NCBI GenBank assembly: GCA_910591455.2
Contig: OU342809.1
Span: 21,198,349-21,262,348 of the forward strand
DNA: 64,000 nucleotides
Direction: 5' to 3'
Origin: Pholis gunnellus
Taxonomy: Eukaryota > Chordata > Actinopteri > Perciformes > Pholidae
The notes under the pieces were generated by a model. That model searched no databases and was not told the origin of the DNA. It saw only the letters and a list, made by a program, of their open reading frames with translations. Numbering within the stretch: position 1 is the stretch's first letter; each line of letters starts with the position of its first letter. Made by a program: the position numbers and the translations under genes. Of this stretch, positions 60,729 through 64,000 are shown piece by piece.

Positions 60729-62577
60729 TTTATCACTGGGATGCCCAAACTTGCAGGGACACTGAATCTCAGCCTCTGATGATCATAGTAATGTTGCTAG
60801 GCTTCATGTCCGGCTTTATGTAGCCATTTTCACAAAATATGGCGTGTAAAGATTGGACAATGAGTCTCAACTCCACATCTATTAAGTCAGCTTTTATCTC
60901 AACTTCTTCCTCATCTATCTTTCTGAAATGCTTCTTCACTTCGCAAGGGCAATATCATGTGTGCTGCAATGTGAGAGGTGAGGTGTGAGTAAACCTATTC
61001 CCAATGTTTGCCCATAAAATAACCGGAAACATTTGATGTTCTTGGACACCCTCTACAGAGATATTATCCCTGAGAGTGATGTTTTTGTAACTGTAATTCG
61101 GTCAACTAATCTGGCGTCTTCATCTTAATTGACTATATTCATTAATCGATCAGTAACCCTTTAATGCTTTTTCATGCTGAGTGATTTATTTCCTAGACAC
61201 TAATGAGCACATCTTTGGTGAACACAAGATGGAGAAAGATTATAGAGAAATTAAGTTTTACAGATTTGTGATTAAATCATGTGTATGGGTAATGTAAAAC
61301 CTCGTAAAGTTGAAATAGGCATCCGATATTCCGTTACACAATAGCATTCAGTCACGAAGATAACAATTACATTCTAGTAGTGCTATTGACTCGAAAGCAA
61401 TTGAGATAAACAGTAAACTAAGTATGCCTAATACCATGGCAACTCAAGGACATTTTGTATAAGTTACAATGCCATGTTTTCACAACCAGTTTATATTAAG
61501 AGGTGAGAAGTTGACAAAAGACAGTGAGAGTGAGAAGGAGAGAGGACTCAGCGGGTGAAGCTGGCGTGGATGTTCTCCCTGCTGTCACACATTTCTCTCC
61601 TCCACCCTCCTCTGTTTCTTTTTAATCTATCCCTCTTTGTACCTCATATAACTTTCGTAAACCTCTCATTCATTCCTCCTCCCCTTCATCTCCCGTTCTA
61701 CTCTCTTAAAGTCTTCCATGTTGACCTGTCGCTTTCTCCTGTCCTTTTTGCTTCTCAAACCATCCCTCCTTCTCATTTTTGTGGTCTCTCGCAAGTAAAG
61801 CCCATATTTCCTCCCTCACTATTGTTGCAATCTTGTATTCAAGGTTTTGCAAGTGAAAAAAAAAATCTAATTTGTTAAATATGTATATTACACACACATA
61901 CACGCACACACAGATCAGGTCAAAGTCCACGGTTTAGCCATGCATATGTAACCAGTCCTGAGGCGATGAATTGACAAATGTATGTGGGCATTTCAGCCTG
62001 TGTGCATAGGTACAATGGGTGTTTTTGTGTGGGAGGGTGGACAGAGTGACAAGGAGGGAGGGTGAAATGTTATGTGACCCTTAATAATTAGCTTCGTAGG
62101 TCAATCCTTAAGGAGATAGAGAGAGAGAGCAGCAGGGAGAAAGGTTCAGGGAAATGGCGTCATCATTAAAAGGTAAAACCTTCTACAGCTCTCAGCTTTT
62201 ATTCATGTAGATAATCTAAAAGGCTGAAACAGCAAACCAAGATGTTTTTGGATAAGTTTACTCCATTCAGTGTTATAAATGTCCGAAGCAGAGTAGGAGG
62301 AGGAAGCTAATAGCTTTGTCTCAATTTCTGTCTTTGTCTTAAACAAATTAAACCACTGCCTAAAGCAACATCTCTTTCATTTTTTAAAAGCCGATTCTTC
62401 TCAAAATCGTTAAAGGGCCGAAGCACATTTGTTACCTCAAAATGTAAACCTACAGGAGCAGCAGGGAAGTGCAGTGAGCTGCCATACAATGTCTATAGAT
62501 AGCTGCGGCAGATTCTGCAGCTAAGTGCGGCCATTACTATTCAGTCGCACTAGATTTAGCATTGCACTCTTGTAACA
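60729..62577. other. Intergenic, nothing recognised
   Basis: CT-rich 61590-61770 gives a 107-codon chance frame. A CA run lies at 61890-61912. No gene or repeat family recognised. Confidence 0.4.
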
Positions 62578-63387
62578 TTGCCAGACTCTCAATGGTCAGT
62601 CGGGGAAAAAAACTGTGAAACTCAAGGCACAAAACAGGTATTGTCTTTTTTATTCCATGCATTCTTCTTCCTTGTCAAAAACCTGGCTCCTACATTACCC
62701 ACAATGCAAGTTGCACAACATTTCAGTCAGAGATTATTGTGTGTTGTGCTAATTGCGGTTGATGTTGCCTCAAGCAGCAATGAGCTGGCTCCAGAGGCCT
62801 GCTAAACTCACTTCAGCCACTGTTGTTTCCGCTGGTGGTAACACTAGCAACTTACTCCAGCACCTCGAGTACCAAAACACGAGTGGGAATACCAAGAGTG
62901 TGATGACGGCCGTCGGATGCGAGGCCGTCAACCAGTAACGTTAACGCAAGTGAAGCCAAAGGTTCAGACATCGCCTGAAGAGGCATTTGCTCGAAGCAGC
63001 ATATGACAAGAAAAGCAAGCGGCGGAGCGACATTACGAACGCAATAACGATCCACCTCTGCAAGAACATGGTCTCGCTACAGACAGTCGAGAAAGACGGG
63101 CTCAGAGCAATGAATAAAACACTGGATTCAAGGTATGTCTTACCGAGGCGACAATACTTCAGCCAAACTGCTATCTCAACATTATACGAACAAACGAGCA
63201 CACCCTATAGTAAGCAAAGCCTTTATACATGATGACATTAAAATATTTTTATATTCTATGTACTTCTGACAGTAGAGTCAGCCACTATAAACCTATATAA
63301 AAACACAGTCAAGGAAATAAAAAAAATACCGGCAGAATCTTAAAAAATACCCTGATACAGATTTTTGGTCATACCGCCCAGCACTAG
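62578..63387 (+). mobile_element. hAT (ZBED-like) transposon remnant
   Basis: The frame from 62753 contains a BED zinc-finger relic, VVSAGGNTSNLLQHLEYQN (about 62816-62872). The expected second Cys before it is Thr and the closing His is Asn, so the finger is dead. After a frame change, 62990-63214 reads AAYDKKSKRRSD, ITNAITIHLCKNMVSLQTVE, LDSRYVLPRRQYFSQTAI and LYEQT, the region after the BED finger in ZBED1/4-like hAT transposases. The RNase-H-like catalytic domain and the C-terminal dimerisation region are missing. The right end is probably GGTCATACCGCCCAGCACTA at about 63368-63387, a hAT-type terminus (CTGGGCGGTAT on the other strand). The left terminus was not found. Length is far below the 600-700 residues usual for the family. 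Confidence 0.75.
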
Positions 63388-63624
63388 AACGAGCCAATAT
63401 TTTTACAGCATATTTCAACAACAGTCGATGCCGATCAGCCGATACAAGTGCACCTTCAGCGTTACTGCAAGCTGGAACTTGGCCTAATAATTGTAATTTG
63501 TTGCAATCTGTGGCGTTAGACAAGGAAATTCTGGTTTTCATCCAAAAAAGAAAGAAAACAGACCACCTACAATGTGACAATTTTTCGTGGACAATAAAAA
63601 CATAATTAGAATGCACTATCTAGT
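63388..63624. other. Spacer between transposon pieces
   Basis: AT-rich. A 107-codon minus-strand frame overlaps here but shows no motif. Confidence 0.35.
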
Positions 63625-63735
63625 CCAGTGTTCTTCAACCTTTTCTGAGCCGCGGCACACTTTTTACATTAAAAAGATCCCGCGGCACACCAACAACCAA
63701 AAACGTTACAGAATGACACCTTTTAGCATAATACA
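63625..63735 (+). mobile_element. hAT-like terminal fragment
   Basis: CAGTGTTCTTCAACCTTTTC, then TGAGCCGCGGCACACTTTTT and CCCGCGGCACACC, is the typical start of hAT/Charlie-type elements (CAGTG.T.TCAACC). Only the end is present before the next element begins. Confidence 0.6.
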
Positions 63736-64000
63736 GCATATATGCCACGGTGTCAAACTCAATCTCAGAGGGGGCCAAAACAAAAAATTGGGACTACGTT
63801 GAGGGCCAAATAGAGTCACCATTTAATAAACAGGATAGAAGGGATATTGGACAAAGTGCAAAAAGAATAAATGTTTAGGTAGGCTACATTATTTTATGCA
63901 TACATACCAGAGCCAGATGTTTGGCATATTTTCTTGGCTGCCAGTTCATTAATATCTGGGGTTAGGTTCTGTGGAAACCCTCAATGTGGAGTGAAGCTGT
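63736..64000 (-). mobile_element. hAT element, GTF2IRD2-like C-terminal end (partial)
   Basis: On minus, 63959-63906 reads PDINELAAKKICQTSGSG, the C-terminal signature (PDI..L...KRCQ.SG) of hAT-derived GTF2IRD2/ZBED5-like proteins. Just upstream in another frame it reads RVSTEPNP, so there is a 1-nt frame error near 63960. The 3' non-coding part ends near GGTGTCAAACTCAATCTCAG and GAGGGCCAAA (63750-63811 on plus), words typical of the terminus of these elements. The element runs off the right edge of the window. Confidence 0.65.

Noticed and set aside
1..64000. tRNA, rRNA, snRNA or CRISPR array
   Set aside because: No cloverleaf A/B-box pair, rRNA core sequence or regularly spaced direct repeats with unique spacers were seen. 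Dinucleotide arrays are not CRISPRs. A covariance-model scan was not possible.

Overview
This window looks like a gene-poor stretch of a spiny-rayed (percomorph) teleost genome. The evidence is very dense, long (CA)n/(GT)n microsatellites, decayed fish-type LINE pieces (L2-like, Rex1-like, RTE-X-like), short non-autonomous DNA-transposon repeats I know as multicopy in percomorph fishes, solo LTRs and hAT remnants. I find no intact protein-coding gene, tRNA, rRNA or CRISPR array. Almost all open frames over 60 codons are chance frames, many of them translated microsatellites.

Layout. 1-9.2 kb: unremarkable intergenic sequence with two repeat copies (3.5 and 4.4 kb), a 32-base G run and several simple repeats. 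9.2-13.0 kb: the calmest part, with no recognisable transposon and many homeodomain-type AATTA/TAATTG cores; it reads like a cluster of conserved non-coding (enhancer-like) elements. 13-32 kb: microsatellites, an L2-like LINE end (15.3 kb), a dead Rex1-like reverse-transcriptase fragment on the minus strand (24.1-24.5 kb), and several short fish repeats, some in two or three copies. 32.2-32.8 kb: a minus-strand LTR-like unit. 35-36.3 kb: an RTE-X-like unit and another fish repeat. 37.0-37.5, 43.7 and 46.2-46.7 kb: further enhancer-like blocks, the last directly after a decayed DNA transposon (44.9-46.2 kb). 47-57 kb: repeats, an inverted repeat pair at 51.6/52.0 kb and an L2-like RT scrap at 55.26 kb.

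58.4-60.7 kb is the most gene-like stretch. A 406-bp solo LTR with a perfect 5-bp target duplication lies 45 bp upstream of a three-exon pseudogene. The pseudogene keeps splice sites, but has one nonsense codon and two frameshifts. Its residues resemble the C-terminal region of a multicopy teleost protein family often labelled SAMD3-like.

62.6-64 kb is a pile-up of hAT transposon pieces: a BED-finger/ZBED-like N-terminal remnant on plus, a hAT-like end, and the C-terminal tail of a GTF2IRD2-like hAT protein on minus running off the window.

No genes act together here. The likely function is regulatory (distal enhancers of a gene outside the window) on a background of transposon decay. Family names rest on recognised residue or base patterns, not on database searches.
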